From the NCBI GenBank assembly GCA_001931875.2, contig MSJH02000834.1, forward strand, positions 62,001 to 126,000: a stretch of 64,000 nt of DNA, read 5' to 3'. A program made the position numbers and the translations under genes. The stretch comes from Byssochlamys sp. IMV 00236 (Eukaryota; Ascomycota; Eurotiomycetes; Eurotiales; Thermoascaceae). Of the stretch, positions 11,528 to 23,935 are shown one piece after another (the stretch's first letter is position 1; every line of letters begins with the position of its first letter). The notes beneath the pieces were generated by a model. The model made no database searches. It saw nothing but the letters and a program-made list of their open reading frames with translations, and was not told where the DNA came from.

Positions 11528-13913
11528 ATGTCCAAGTCCGGTAACATAATGAATTTTTTCAAACGCTCACGGATTCCCCAAGTAGAAAACGTGGAGCAAA
11601 ACAATGACCCAAAAAGCCCCGAAACAGCGCAGAAAGACACTGTGCACACGTCTTCCTCCCCGCTTAGCGATCCGCCCTCGTCACTCTTGTTGAAGAGCTC
11701 GCCCTCTCAGTCTTCAGGTTCCGGGCCTGATTCGCAATTGAAACGCTCCCTTATCCGCTCGATACCCCAGCCTGCAAACGGGGATGATACAGGTCAACAA
11801 GCTTCTCGGAGCGCATCGGCCGCTCCCGACTCGTTCATAAACGGCAGTTTCGACTCTTCACAGCGCATAGTCAAGAACGGCAGGGAGATCGTTACAAATT
11901 CGGATGGAGAGGATACAGATTCAATCGCGTCACTAGAGTCTCCAGAAGACTTCTTCAATAAGCTCTCAGCGCCTACAGAGCCCAAAGAAGACGCTGAAAC
12001 TATGAACAAAGATGGAACCCGTAACCTGCGGTCGACGCGGGGTCAGCTGAAAAGGAATACCGTGGATAATTTCTTTGCTCAAAAGATACCGACTCCAAAA
12101 TACAAACATACGCTCGATACCCTCGTAACTGATGCGGTGGATGATGATGAGACGGAAGCTGGAGTGGCTAAGATCAAATCTGCTTTCGATAGTTCCAAAA
12201 AAGCCAGCAGGGCTAGTGACTCTCTTGCTGCACATGATGGAGATCGAAATATGGGCATTCACGAGGATGTTTTGGCATCAGCCGTGGGTGAAGGTGATGA
12301 TAAACCTGGGCTCCAGCGTCTCCTTGACGCTGTTCGGAGAACGGAAGCATTCGATCAGGAAAAGATATGGTCATTCTTCGAGAAAGAGATACCAATACCG
12401 TCGCCTCCAAAGTTCCCACGCGACTCAATACTACCAGGAACGAGACAAGCGGCATTACGAGGTTGGTACATATTCGGGTCCTGAATGCTTTATGGTTCTG
12501 ACGGGCTACAGAACCTGATTCCCGCGAACGGGCGTTTCATTCCGGCATCATCGAGATGAGTCTTAGTAGAGGACTTCTACCGGACGAGTTAGTGATTTGG
12601 CTACTGAGATCCGGTCCGTGCTTCGGTGTATACGAGATTATTGGGGCCGTGCTGATTTGCTCTCAGTACCGTCGGAACCACGAGATGACTTGCGATATGC
12701 TTATTCGAGAGCGCTGAAGGTCATTTGCCCAATATCTAATCCTCGATATAGATGCTTGTGCTGACCCAACCAAAGCTCACTTCTCAGAAGCGGATCTCGT
12801 CCCTGGTACGCCCTGATGATATTGACGACCTTTTTCGGACACTAGGCGCTCGGCCAGCAGCGCTCGCGTTCTCTGAACCAGCTACCCCCGAAGCTCAGCT
12901 ATACAGTGAGTCCCCGCAGACTGTATCCACCTTAATTGGAATACGTGTGCTGACCGTTCAACTTTCCAGACGACTCATCACGGGACTGGAAGTTTCTCAT
13001 ATCTGTGCTGGACCTATTGCGGGGCGCAGCGGAACTGTATTATCGCTCCTATTGTCTTTGCAGAAGACACGCTAATATCGACATAGATTCGCTGATGACA
13101 CGCGGGAAAGAATACTACTTCTCTTATTCCGGTTATCTATTGACTCATCCGTCACGAAAGACAGTGTTGTCTGCTCTGAGCTCGAAAGAGCAATCACAGC
13201 ATCTCTCGAGGGCCTCCCTAAAGATAGTGGGGACAGCATAGTAAGTCAGGCCTGCTGCTGTGCTTCATTCTCGCTGACCTCTCCAGATGGACCATGTCTG
13301 CAAATCACTTTTCCAAACAGTGCAAGATGCTATATTACAGAGCCGTCTGCTGACGCACATGCTACCCACATCGTCATGGATCGCATTATGGCGGTGTCGA
13401 CTCGCAACGGCATTTTTACTGCAGGACCCTGCTCCTCTCGACGAACCTCCGGAGGATGTCCTCAACTTAAGACGAATCACCGATGTTCTTCGCGAGAAGC
13501 GCTTCGACGTGAAGCTGCACAAAGGCAAGAATCAAGACTATGACTACTGGGAACTAGGCGCCATAACGTCTCTTCTGAACGTCGCCATTGATTCTGGGCG
13601 GTCTACACCGAAATTCGCAGACAAGGAGGCAGAAGCAAAATTCAACGCGGAAGTCGACGCTCTAGCTGACCGTGTCAAGAAGATATTCACTTCTATCGAG
13701 GACTCTGGGGCATCTCACCTCAAGCGGACTGAGACAAAAGAGCGTCTCGAAGCCCTACATTATCGGATTGTATACTCAGTTCGATCAAAGCCCCCTCCGA
13801 AGAAGTCATTCTTCGGTTCTTCCGGTCTGGATGACTGGGGCGGCATCGGCCGTAGTGGTTCTCTTATGGATAGGTTCCTGTCGTCTAAAAATGACGAAGG
13901 AAAGGGAGAGTAA
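11528..13913 (+). CDS. Probable Nse6/SLF2-like (CANIN-domain) SMC5/6 partner
   Basis: Seven exons: 11528-12461, 12512-12613, 12667-12719, 12788-12905, 12970-13036, 13087-13240 and 13287-13913. Frame is kept across all six introns (46-68 nt, branch points such as TTCTGAC and GTGCTGACC), giving 684 residues. The first 300 residues are Ser/Asp/Glu-rich and look disordered, opening with a hydrophobic MNFFKRSRIP element. The remainder is predicted helical, with stretches such as HSGIIEMSLSRGLLPDELV and FADDTRERILLLLFRLSID. The C-terminus ends in a basic/Gly patch (KKSFFGSSGLDDWGG). This layout, a disordered front and a helical body, recalls the fungal family annotated as CANIN (SMC6 and Nse5 interacting), the Nse6/SLF2 group that loads SMC5/6 at damaged DNA. 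That name is my recollection of the family, not a demonstrated match. The exon map is better supported than the function. Confidence 0.5.
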
Positions 13914-14263
13914 TACCGTTTTTGAAAGCGTGACATCAGGTCTAGCTGGTTTCATTTCTAGTCTACGTCTTAGCGATTAAGCACGCCATCATAAGGCGGT
14001 TATTGACAGTGTAATATATAAATCATGACGAATGATAATGATGAAAAATGTACAGTGATGATTGCCCCTCATATATCTGAGATTCCAATTGTCATACGAA
14101 AGAGATCGCTGCAGAATACACGGGCCTGCTGCTATATGGCCACTAGGTAGAGACGCGACAGGGCAACGTCCGACAGGCGGGAAGACGGAACAAAAGAGAC
14201 AAATGCGGAAACAGCAATGCAATAGCGTGGACCAAGAAGAGACTTAAATACAGGTGATGGCGC
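13914..14263. other. Convergent 3' region
   Basis: About 350 bp between the stop codons of two genes facing each other. Nothing but presumed 3' untranslated sequence was seen. Confidence 0.6.
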
Positions 14264-15071
14264 CTAATCGAAGAACTTCCGGTTCTCGTTCCTGCCGAAG
14301 AGCGTCTGTCGGACAGCGGGAAGAGCATCGATCTCCAGCAGTCTTAGACGCTCCTCGAATGTGTTGTTGATGTCGATATTTCCGGCACCACTGACAATAA
14401 CGACACCACCGGCGCTGTAGTCCAAATGTTAGCAGCCATGTACCACTTGTGACTGATATGCGAAGCACTTACGATCCCTCGGGGAGCGGCTCCTCCTCGT
14501 CCACCTCGACAGTCACATCCTTGCCAACCTTCTCCTTGAACTCCTCTGACGCTTTCTCAATGGCCTTCTTCACACTGTCGTAATCCTTCTCCCTGGCGCG
14601 AACAGACACCTTCTCCTCATTCAGGTAGTAGAGACCCTCGAGGACCAGCCCCTTCAGGATTTCCTGGTACTTGCTCTCGTCGCCGGTGGAGACGTCAGCG
14701 ACCTTTTGACGGGCACGCTCAAAGAGATCATCGAGCAGCTCCTGACGAGCGGAGAGGACGCGGAGACGGGTACGGTTCGCGAGCGTAGAGCGGGTGATCT
14801 GCTGGGACATGGAGGCCTGCTTGAACTTCTTCTCGTACAGGGTGTCGATGTTGGCCGTCTCCTGGCGGACGAGCTTTGACTTCTCAATGGCGAACTCCTC
14901 GTCGGCCTTCAACTCGATCTCACGAGCCTTCTCGAGAGCCTCCTGACGGATGAAGGCCGTCATCTTGCGGAGCTCGCCCGCAACCTATCCGGTACGGTTA
15001 ATTCCACGATATGGACGCCAGAACAGGGGTGCGCATACCTGGTCATCGGACAAGGCATGATTCTGCGACAT
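14264..15071 (-). CDS. vma4: V-type proton ATPase subunit E
   Basis: Three exons: 15039-15071 (MSQNHALSDDQ), 14473-14984 and 14264-14414, giving 231 residues with GTATGC and GTAAGT donors. Subunit E forms, with subunit G, the peripheral stalks that hold the V1 head of the vacuolar proton pump to the membrane sector. The long charged N-terminal helix (KAREIELKADEEFAIEK, about 23-39), the LANRTRLRVLSARQELL segment and the C-terminal GGVVIVSGAGNIDINNTFEE followed by RL are family hallmarks. Length matches the usual 225-235 residues. It starts 567 bp from a divergent transporter gene. Confidence 0.97.
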
Positions 15072-15638
15072 TTTGCCGGTATCTGAGACCTTCTTCTTTC
15101 TTTCGGCGATAGCACTGGGGTAGAGATGGGGGAGGTCGAGTCGAGGGATGTGGGGAGAACCGTTGGGCTAAACAAGCTTCCCGAAGCAGGTAGTCCTGTG
15201 AGTAGAGATTAGATTGCTGTCCAAGCTACAAGAAATGGAGCAGAATGCCCGACGAGGGAATCTACACACCTCTGGTTGCGAGCGATGATGTCTGGCAGTG
15301 TCGTTGACGCTGGCGGTTCCAGCCAGCTTCAGGTCGACGGATCCGCCTGAGGAGCGCGGACGCTAAGCGGGCAACGGCGGGTCATGGCTGCGCTCAGGAA
15401 CGTCGCCTGGCCGAACGCGATATGAGGTCAGTTCGTTTGTTTAACAACCCACCATCGACCGTTCCACTGCTGCCATCTTTATTCTGTGCTGTAGTACAGC
15501 CTAGTCAGTCCTTGTTTATTTATTCTACATCTGATGACCATGTCTGCCGTGGTGTCCAGGTAATACCCCGCGGCAGATCAATTAAATGTGCTGCCTACTC
15601 CGCTTCCTTCGCACCACAGATGCAGGAGGATACTAGAA
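15072..15638. promoter_or_regulatory. Shared divergent promoter of vma4 and the NIPA-like gene
   Basis: 567 bp separate the two start codons. The half nearest vma4 is followed by a possible leader, and GT-rich splice-like sequence suggests an intron in the untranslated region. No specific operator was recognised. Confidence 0.5.
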
Positions 15639-17661
15639 ATGGGTTTATTCGGTGACCTGTCGCCGGAGGGGAGTGTCGCGGTGAGTAGCGGATTCTCTGT
15701 TAGATATCGTTGCAGCTGGACTGACCCCCAGGGCTAGATTGGAGTGATTGTCGGGTTGATCTCGACCAGCTTCCAAGCCATCGGGCTTACCCTCCAGCGA
15801 AAGTCACATATCCTCGAAGACGAAAAAGCCCCTTATGACTTACACAGACCTCCATACAAACGACGGCGATGGCAGGTAAGCAAAACAGAATCTTTTGGTT
15901 GAGTGGATGGATGGATGCTGATGTACCGTTAGCTGGGCATGCTACTGTTCGTTGTATCGAACATCGTTGGGAGCACGATCCAAATCACTACACTTCCCCT
16001 ACCCGTTCTCTCGACGTTACAAGCGGTGTGTACATCTCTACATATACAAGATGGTGAACCTTGGCTGATAGGCATAGTCTGGTCTCGTGTTTAACACCAT
16101 TTTCGCAACTTTGATCTTAGGGGAGCCGTTTACCAGATATTCCCTTTTGGGAACTATTTTGGTATGCATTGGCGCAGTGTTGATTGCTATATTCGGCGCC
16201 ATCGGCGAACCAGCGCACAGTCTCGATCAATTACTCGCTCTTTTGTCACGACGGCCGTTCATACTTTGGATGGTGAGCACCGCCATTATTATGCTTATAG
16301 TCCTAGCTGGTTCTCGACTTCTCAAATTCCTCGTATCTCCTACTCGTTCGAAATACCCAAGATTGCGTTTCCTCTATACTATGTCTTTCGTTATATCCGC
16401 CCCTCGCGTGAAGCTCATTCGTGGGCTGTGTTTTGGATTCGTGAGCGGGGTCTTGTCGGCACATAGCCTGCTCCTGGCAAAGTCGGCTGTCGAACTGCTC
16501 GTCCGCACTATCGTCGACCGCTCTAATCAGTTCAACCGCTGGCAGTCATGGGTCATCCTAATAGGAATGATTGCTTTAGCATTGACGCAGCTCTATTTTA
16601 TGCATCGCGGTCTGAAACTCTGCAGCACAAGCGTCCTCTATCCGTTCGTCTTTTGCATATACAACATCATCGCCATTCTGGACGGTCTAATATACTTCCG
16701 CCAAGTTTCCCAGCTGACCGGCATGCATGCTGGCCTTATAGCGCTGGGCACGGTGATTCTCCTAGCTGGAGTGCTCTGTCTCTCATGGAGACTGGAGGAT
16801 CTGGACGCTCATACTGGCGTCACTGTCGTTGGTCCTGCGCAGACCGCACTGGGACCAGGATTAGGTATTGTGGAGGAGCATGCACCTAAGCGCGCTGGGC
16901 CGTTGCTGCTAGATGATGAAGAGGCCCGAGTGGGAGAGCGGGAACCACTCCTCTTCCAGCAACAGCAACAGCAACAACAACAGCGCTCTTCGCATCAACG
17001 AGTTCACAGCCTGCCTTTGGCATCTTCCGTTCGGAACCGCGGTTCTACATACAGTGTCGAGTCTGCTCAAATCTGGGCGGAACTGGATGACTCTGAGGAT
17101 GATGTCAACCTCGGCGACGCAGATGTTCCCGGCACCGTGCCTCGGTCTTCTCTTCAAAGTCGACGTCGTAGCAAGAGCAATACGCTCTCGTTAGGATCCG
17201 CATTAGGAATCAGACGAGCCCTGGCGAGCGAGGAAGCCGCTGAAGGGTCGCCTCTCAGGAAGATCCGCAATCAGCATCTCAGACCCGTCGGTCGGTCGCG
17301 AACGTGGGATCCGCGTCGACTGCAACACTCTGCCTTGAGACACACATCTGCGCCCCTAATCGTCGGAGACAACCTTCACCAGACCGATGTTGGTGCTGGC
17401 CTCAGCCACCGAGCAATTATGGAATACGGCACGCAGGACGTACCCCGAACCCCTAGTATAACCAGTCCGCGTCGCAACCCCCTCACCCGTAGCTGGCTCA
17501 CAGGAGTGAACTACCTACGACGATGGACAGGCATGCGGTCTGGTAGCCGCTACTCGCCCGTCGACCAGAACGAAGCCCATCCGGACGACGGCCATGACCT
17601 CTCTACGGACCAAGACAGTCCTCACCACCACCACCAAATTAACGGATCCAACCACGTATGA
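15639..17661 (+). CDS. NIPA-type (DUF803) magnesium transporter-like membrane protein
   Basis: Four exons: 15639-15680 (MGLFGDLSPEGSVA), 15738-15875, 15933-16025 and 16078-17661, giving 618 residues. The second intron acceptor is the TAG at 15735-15737; the closer CAG at 15729-15731 would give an immediate stop. The first ~270 residues hold about nine hydrophobic segments in the drug/metabolite-transporter fold typical of NIPA proteins: IGVIVGLISTSFQAIGLTLQ, then LGMLLFVVSNIVGSTIQITT, then FNTIFATLILGEPFT. Family members are proposed Mg2+ transporters; the substrate here is inferred. The C-terminal half is a long cytosolic tail rich in Ser and Arg with a glutamine run near residues 385-393. 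The intact fold argues for function, and the tail is long compared with animal NIPAs. Confidence 0.85.
16957..16983 (+). repeat. In-frame CAG/CAA (polyglutamine) tract
   Basis: Nine consecutive Gln codons in the cytosolic tail of the NIPA-like protein. Confidence 0.9.
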
Positions 17662-19291
17662 TTCTTGGACTTTTCGTTTTGTACTGTATTTATATACAAC
17701 TAGACATCAACTCTTTTTTTTTCTCCTTTTTTTGGTTATTGCATCTTCCACCATTTCTTTTTTCTTATCTTCTGGCTTAGATTACGCTTTTTCTTCCTAT
17801 CTTCGTTTCATATCAGGCGCTCAGGTCTGCTTTTGGTTAATCTCCAAGGCACAGCGCAGGATTGGAGAAGCACGAGCGCAAGTACAGTTTAGCTATGCGT
17901 ATACCTAACTATCACGGATCAGACCGGAATCGTTTACATATCCACTTGTTCAGATAAATGAAATTAAAGGTAGAGTAGTAGTAGTAGTAGTAGTAGCAGT
18001 AGTAGTACTCGTAGCCTGTAATGGCAGAATTGGTTATTACCTGGGCACAAGAGCGGATAACAACCCGAAACAATTAAATAATCTTATGTACTAGACTCTA
18101 AAAGAAATAAAGTTCCCAGTCAACAGCCGTCTTGGACTCTGGACTCGCGATTGCGGACTGGACTTTACTCAACTTGGGAAGCGGTCCCAGAGAAGGCGCT
18201 ACGAATCCAACTCTAACTTACCTACAATAATAATGAGTCACGGATCGATCGTATTTACCTACGTACAGTAAACAGAACATACTACTACTCCGGAACCATC
18301 GAGGGGAGATCATAAGATTCATGTGTAATCAAGAGAAAAAAGAATAATTCCATACGACCAAGTCGGGGGCTCTTTTTTTTTTCTCTTCTTTGAGAGCAAA
18401 AAGCATAAAGCTCCGGATGATTTTTGTCTTTTTCTTCCGTACCATACTAAACCCTAGCAGCATTCCCAGTAATTCATGGCAAGCCGTTCTCTCTTGGACA
18501 TGTTATTCCCACCGTTCTGACATCCGTCTCATCGCTACCGTATAGATTGAGACAATTCTTACCAGTTCGTCGACAAACCAGCGGAAGACACCCGATTAAG
18601 AATATGGAATAAGAGACGATGGAAACAAGCAGAGGGAAGAGCCTTAAGAGACAAGAAAAAGCAAGCAAGGCAGACATTAGAGAAGAAAATAGAAGAGGCA
18701 GAAACGGGAAAGGAAGGTCAGAAAAGAAAAGAAACGTGATAAAACTAGCAGTAAATTAGTTGACATGGAGTTAATCGGTTCAAAAAAAGAGAAAAACAGG
18801 CAAATAGCACCCGTTCCGCCACAGAAATGCACCAGGAACACCCACACCTCCACACCGTATCTAGGAGATGAGAAGAAAAAAACTCAAGACAAAAAAGAGC
18901 CTGTCGAAAGCTAAGACCGGGAAACATCAAGGCGTACTCGTTCAGCCGTCGTCTTTTCGGTCGGATTCGAGATTCTTTTCGTTCCATCTTTTTATAGTAG
19001 TTTTTTTTTGGTCTTTTTATTCTCGCTGCTTTTCCTCCCCCATGGCCCCGGCTTGAACAGGTATTCGACATGTCAACAGGGCCAGACAGGGTCCATTGCA
19101 GGAAAAGGTACTGAATATAAAGATACAAGAGCTCGCATTCCGGCGAGAATCGCTCAGGTGGACAATATCGTGCAGGGTATCAGTCGAGGGTGAAAATGGG
19201 GGGGCATCGAGAGACAAAACCGGACAAGAGCCATCGTCCACATTACAGCGTTCAGCAGCAGGTCCCTACACCGGCCGGTACTGCGTATATA
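17662..19291. other. Convergent gene-free interval, 1.6 kb
   Basis: It lies between the stop codons of the NIPA-like gene and mcmA. It holds presumed 3' untranslated regions, an AGT microsatellite (17972-18008) and A- or T-rich stretches. No coding gene was seen. Confidence 0.6.
17972..18008. repeat. AGT/TAG microsatellite
   Basis: About twelve AGT-type units with one AGC interruption, in the 3' flank of the NIPA-like gene. Confidence 0.9.
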
Positions 19292-20215
19292 TTACGCCGT
19301 CGGTTGATGCTGCGGCGGCATCCTGCCCCCCACGGGCATCCCCGCGTACTGTCCGCCAGCCTGTTGTTGCTGCTGCTGCAGATTCTGGTAGTAGGCCATC
19401 TGCTGCTGCTGCTCGTTGGTCAGGTAGCCTGGGTGCATGCCACCGGGACGCGGCATCCCTGGCTGCGGCGGGTTGGCATTGCTATGGCTGACATCCTCGG
19501 GCGACTCCGCGGGCACATCAGGCGCATCGACGCCGTTCTCGTTACCGGCGGGTTCGGGCGCATTGAGACAGGCCTGCAGGGCGGAAAGGTCAGCTCAGGA
19601 ACGGAATCGCGTTCTGGACGCGGGAGTCGAACGTACCTGAATGAGATTCTTGCCCTCTGCCTTCGTAACGAGGGGTTGCAACTTGGGGGTAGTGAAGGTA
19701 TAGACCAGGCCAGTCTCCGACACGACCAGCAATAGCACTTGCGTACCTGTGAGCACTGAGAGTTCGTATGCCTGCACCCAACCGTGTCAGCTTTTCGCAC
19801 TTCATCGTAGATCAGAAAATAAAGGAAAGTGAACCCCTCGCCCCTCTCGCATCCTCAATGTGGTTTGGTCTTTTTCTTCCTTTTTTTTTCTTTCTTTCTG
19901 TTTTTATATTTGGGGAAGGGTAAGGTAGGGTAGGGAGGGACGGGCGACGGAGACGCGACGCACCTTCTTCATGATACCGGCCTTCCGCTTGGAGAAGGTG
20001 ATGTGGCGACGCGATTTATCCTGGATGAACTTGATTTCGATCTTCCTGCGCTCGCGACCGGGCTTGTCTTCATCATCATCGTCGTCTTCAGCAGCAGCGC
20101 TGGGACGAGCGCGCTTGGTGCCGCGGTTGTCAGCGGCTCCATTGCCGGGCTGCTGCAGCTCGTCCTGTGTCGGGGACGGGTTCTCGTCGGGGGCGACGGC
20201 GGTGATATCAGCCAT
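19292..20215 (-). CDS. mcmA: MADS-box transcription factor, Mcm1/SRF type
   Basis: Three exons: 19964-20215, 19637-19771 and 19292-19573, giving 222 residues with GTGCGT and GTACGT donors. McmA/Mcm1 is the essential SRF-type regulator that pairs with other factors to control mating, cell-cycle and developmental genes. An acidic stretch (EDDDDDED) precedes the MADS domain at about 55-112: RRKIEIKFIQDKSRRHITFS then KRKAGIMKKAYELSVLTGTQ then VLLLVVSETGLVYTF. The IKFI and SRRHITF residues are SRF/Mcm1 type rather than MEF2 type. Intron 1 falls right after KAGIMKK. The C-terminus is rich in Gln, Pro and Gly. I take the ATG at 20213-20215; an in-frame ATG 54 bp upstream would add an unlike N-terminus. 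Confidence 0.95.
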
Positions 20216-21144
20216 GGTGTCGAAGGAGGATTTAAAAAGAAGGTATCCCCGGACAAACAGTGGATGCAAGTGGTCTGGAGAGGTGAATGGGATGCTCTCT
20301 GAAGAGAATCAAGTGCCTAAAGAGGAATGATGCTTTGGGGGGAGGAGCAGGCCGAATCGAGTAACGCGTTTGGAGAGGTTTGGGTAAGGTCGGCGAAGAA
20401 GGAAAGGAGGATTTTTGGGGGAAAGAAAAACGGGAGGAGGCGAAGGGCGAGATCTGGACACGGCAGGCGGTGGGCGTTCTTGGCGGCGGTTTCGACTAGT
20501 TCGCATCCTGGGCTGTGCAGGGCGGATTTCAGCAGGATTAACTAATAAATCAATTAATGAAAAACGAGTCTCGCTCTCTCTAAGTTAGTCTATCGAGTTA
20601 GTCTAGTCTACTACTTACTCGTCTAACGCGTTGCTCCAGTCTCCACGCTCCTGGGCTGGAACTCGCCCTGATCGTACCGTCGGATGGCCCGGGACCCTGC
20701 AGTGGTGAGAATGAGAGAACGAAGGAATGAGAGCAGACTAGCCATCGAATCACTAATAATAACCACTCGATACAGAACTGTTTCAATACTCTATCTACTA
20801 TCAACTGCTGGATTATTATCATTATTATTCTCTCGACGGGGCAAACACTCATCAGCTCGATCGATCGCGAACTACGGATTCTGGCCGTCTCGGTAGTAGT
20901 ATCACATCCCTAGTCTAGTCTACCTAGTCTAGTCTAGGGGAAGGGCGGAGAGCAGTCCAGGCGAGCAACTGACGCGGATGGGCAGATCGTTCGACTCGCG
21001 GAACTCCACCGCTTCGCAGCTGCTCTATGGTACTCTGGTAGTACGTACCACTCTACGGAGTCACTATCAGCTACGGGCAGCTCTTGAGTCTGCGGTAGGG
21101 AGCAAGTTAGTGGCCGTGTCGACCCATGAACCACTGGATCAAGG

Positions 21145-21190
21145 AGAACAACAACAATAACAACAATCACAACAATAATAATAACAACAA
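21145..21190. repeat. AAC/AAT microsatellite
   Basis: Mixed CAA, AAT and AAC units, non-coding. Confidence 0.85.
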
Positions 21191-23607
21191 GATCCATCAG
21201 TCAAGCAAGTAGAGTAATCGCAGGCGACAGCAAAACTCTCGACTCGGTTCTGCGACAAAGTTGAGCGTCCGCGGGGCGATGGCTCCACCGAACAAAGAGT
21301 CGGACAGAAAGGAAAGGAAAGGAAAGCCATTATTATTGGTATCATGGCTCTGAGATCAGAACGGCTGCCTCTCTGCTGCTCCATCGCGTTCCACGGTACC
21401 TGGGCTATAGATGACTCGTTCTCTCTCTCTCTTTCTCTCCTTTTCTCTCCCTCTGCCGTCTCGAGTCCTTCCCCATTATTGTTCTGCCTTCCTCTCTTCC
21501 CCGTCTGTGCCAGCGTGACAAGCAGCATTGCTCTCTGGTGGGGAGACCGCGCGACTGGCTCCCTCCCAGATTCCGGACGGCGTAGGGGCAAGCAACCGGT
21601 CCACGCAGGGGGGGAATTCGGCCCTGTCTCCAGCCGGTCCACTCGCCGGCCTCTCAAACCCTCCCCCAAGCAGTAGTAGGATAGCAGAGAAGTTGTGAAC
21701 ATGGCAGTCTCTCGTTCTAGAGTCGATCCCCAGCATTGCCCGGGTCATCTGGTAAAGTATTATGTCACGAGATCCGTAACTATCTACGGAGGACTCGTCC
21801 CTGTTTCGCCTGGAAACGAACAACAAGGGAGAAAGAAACCGTCGAAGAATCCTCTCTCAACAGTAGTAGGACCACCCAGCGGCAACTGCGGTGACGGCTG
21901 ACGCTGCCTCAAATGATTTCTCTCCTAGCCGGCTGACCAGGTTTATCCCGACGCCGTCCATGATTTGGACGGTCTCTTCGTCTAGTCGATTCTTTGGTCG
22001 CCCCTGGAACCCTGCAGCATGCTGTCCAGCGACTCTCCAGCCGGTCCAGATCATTATTGTTTCTTGCAGGATTTCCGTCGGTGACTCGGTGGTGCCAGCG
22101 TCACCATGATGGAGATGCCGCACCCCGGGTTCCATGTATCGCTCTCCTATCTCTCCAGAGAAGCTTCGCTGGGAAGGCTGCTTGAACTGAACGCATCCGG
22201 AGATGCTCGCAGCTCGAGAGTAGATAACGAAGCTGCCATGTCCCAATCAAGACTTTTGATCGGTCCCAGACCCAATGATGGTCGATGGCCACCTGGGCGA
22301 CAGCCAGAAGCAGCAAAGACGATCCACTCCGTCCGGGAACGCTTCTCACAGATCGGGATAGATGACCAGAGCTTAATTGCACCACGCTGTCGCGATGCAG
22401 ATGATGCGAGTTATGCAACCTTGTTTTGTTCCATGGCAGAATCCGACAGTCCTACGGTTACGCTGCTGGACAACTGGCAATAATACGCGGTGTCCGCGCG
22501 AGAAAGACAGCCAAAAATCAAATTAGATGCTTCATTGCATATCGCCGTTACTTACCCAGGGATATTAACTGTTATTAACCTCATCAGATTCGCAGGGACT
22601 GGACGAAGTAAGGAGCGTGCTTAGTGTGTGGTAGCATCTGTTCCCGAGCTCTGTCGCATTGGTATCTCCAACCCGCTGTCAAGGCAAGCGAGCTGGCATG
22701 CCGATCCAGCCACAAACACCACTTGGCTGTCTGGGGAATTCCAGTCATACAATAATAGTCTACCTTCGAAATCCGGGGTCCCTGTCTTAGAACGACTGAA
22801 GCTCGTGCCGTCCGGTACGGGCTGACGATCTACAAGTCGTCCTAGCCAGCAGTTACTGACACCGTCGTACGAGACAAAGCAAGAACATGAGCAGATAAAG
22901 ATACAGTGGTAAGTGGCAACATCACAGCACTGGATTCCCGAAAAAATAATCCGCGTGCGCCGTGGAATAATATATTACATGACTTGCTCGTAGCAATTCA
23001 TCTAGTTTCAATATTCCAGCAGCTCTATTTCGATCTACCGTCGGAAACTACCTACTCTCCCGTCTTTCTACTATTTATTTATATTTATCTCAAATAACCC
23101 AAGCCACAGAGTATAATACCGTTGTCCTCTGATTATGACTGACCGCCTCTAGTGGACAGCCGCAGGGAATGTCAACACCTGCGTGTTCTATCTTCATCCG
23201 AGATCAGATATACTGTAGATAGTTCTTAGCTGAATTGGAAATGGTAAAATGGGATCCTCCCATGGTGATCACTTCCACGTGAGATGCAGTGCGAAGGCTC
23301 CAGACCTGGACCCTGATGTGCTGATCCAACGTTGGCACTTCTAGTCACGATAGTTAATGTTTTTTAGCGCCTATATAGTTGATTGAACTGCTGTCACTGA
23401 AGTAGTTAAGTTAACCAAGGAGCGTACCCGACACAGTAATGGCGAACTATTTGGTATTTACATACAAGTGCTGCAGTTTGCACGCAGCGTCTGTTTTGCT
23501 TTGAGCTCGCCTAGTTCGAAGGCCATCCAGACTTGATCACGGTTCTGGCATCAACAAGGCCTTTTTACTAGGTAAACATCCCCGTTCTGCCTTTCTTGAA
23601 GAGGAAT

Positions 23608-23935
23608 GGCAGCAGACAGTGATCAACTTGCCAACAAGGTTATCGGCAAGTTCGGCACCAATCCCTATGCATAAAGAAAATAGACTACTACTGCAGATGC
23701 TTAGCCATGGATATCGCGCTAACTACTGCACAAGAGACCGAAGACGTCTCGTGAGATCAGTGAGATCGTGTTCTGTTTCGCGCACGGAACCTTCAAATAC
23801 GGTTCCTGGCCCATCTTTGACCAGCACGGTCGTACTCTAGTGGGTTACGATGATGTTAAGACGCGATTCGAGGGGCAGGAAGTTGGATCCAGCTGCGTAA
23901 GATCACCTTTGATACAAACACTAGTCAGTTAAATT
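23608..23935 (+). pseudogene. Possible broken coding remnant, unrecognised
   Basis: A short frame from the ATG at 23608 (MAADSDQLANKVIGKFG) stops after 22 codons. About 140 bp downstream, a frame with good protein-like composition reads IVFCFAHGTFKYGSWPIFDQ then HGRTLVGYDDVKTRFEGQ. No intron joins them cleanly. A 17-bp phrase ATCACCTTTGATACAAC/A occurs at about 23901 and 24008. I do not recognise a family. It may be a decayed gene or chance. Confidence 0.25.

Noticed and set aside
12720..12751. A 32-nt intron giving an extra MLVLTQPKLTSQ peptide in the Nse6-like gene
   Set aside because: Too short for a fungal intron; the 68-nt intron to 12787 has a better branch point (GTGCTGACC) and also keeps frame.
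21139..21702. 187-codon minus-strand frame in the mcmA-tetraspanin gap
   Set aside because: Low-complexity sequence at its end (Val/Cys/Tyr runs from AAC repeats) and no domain; probably chance.
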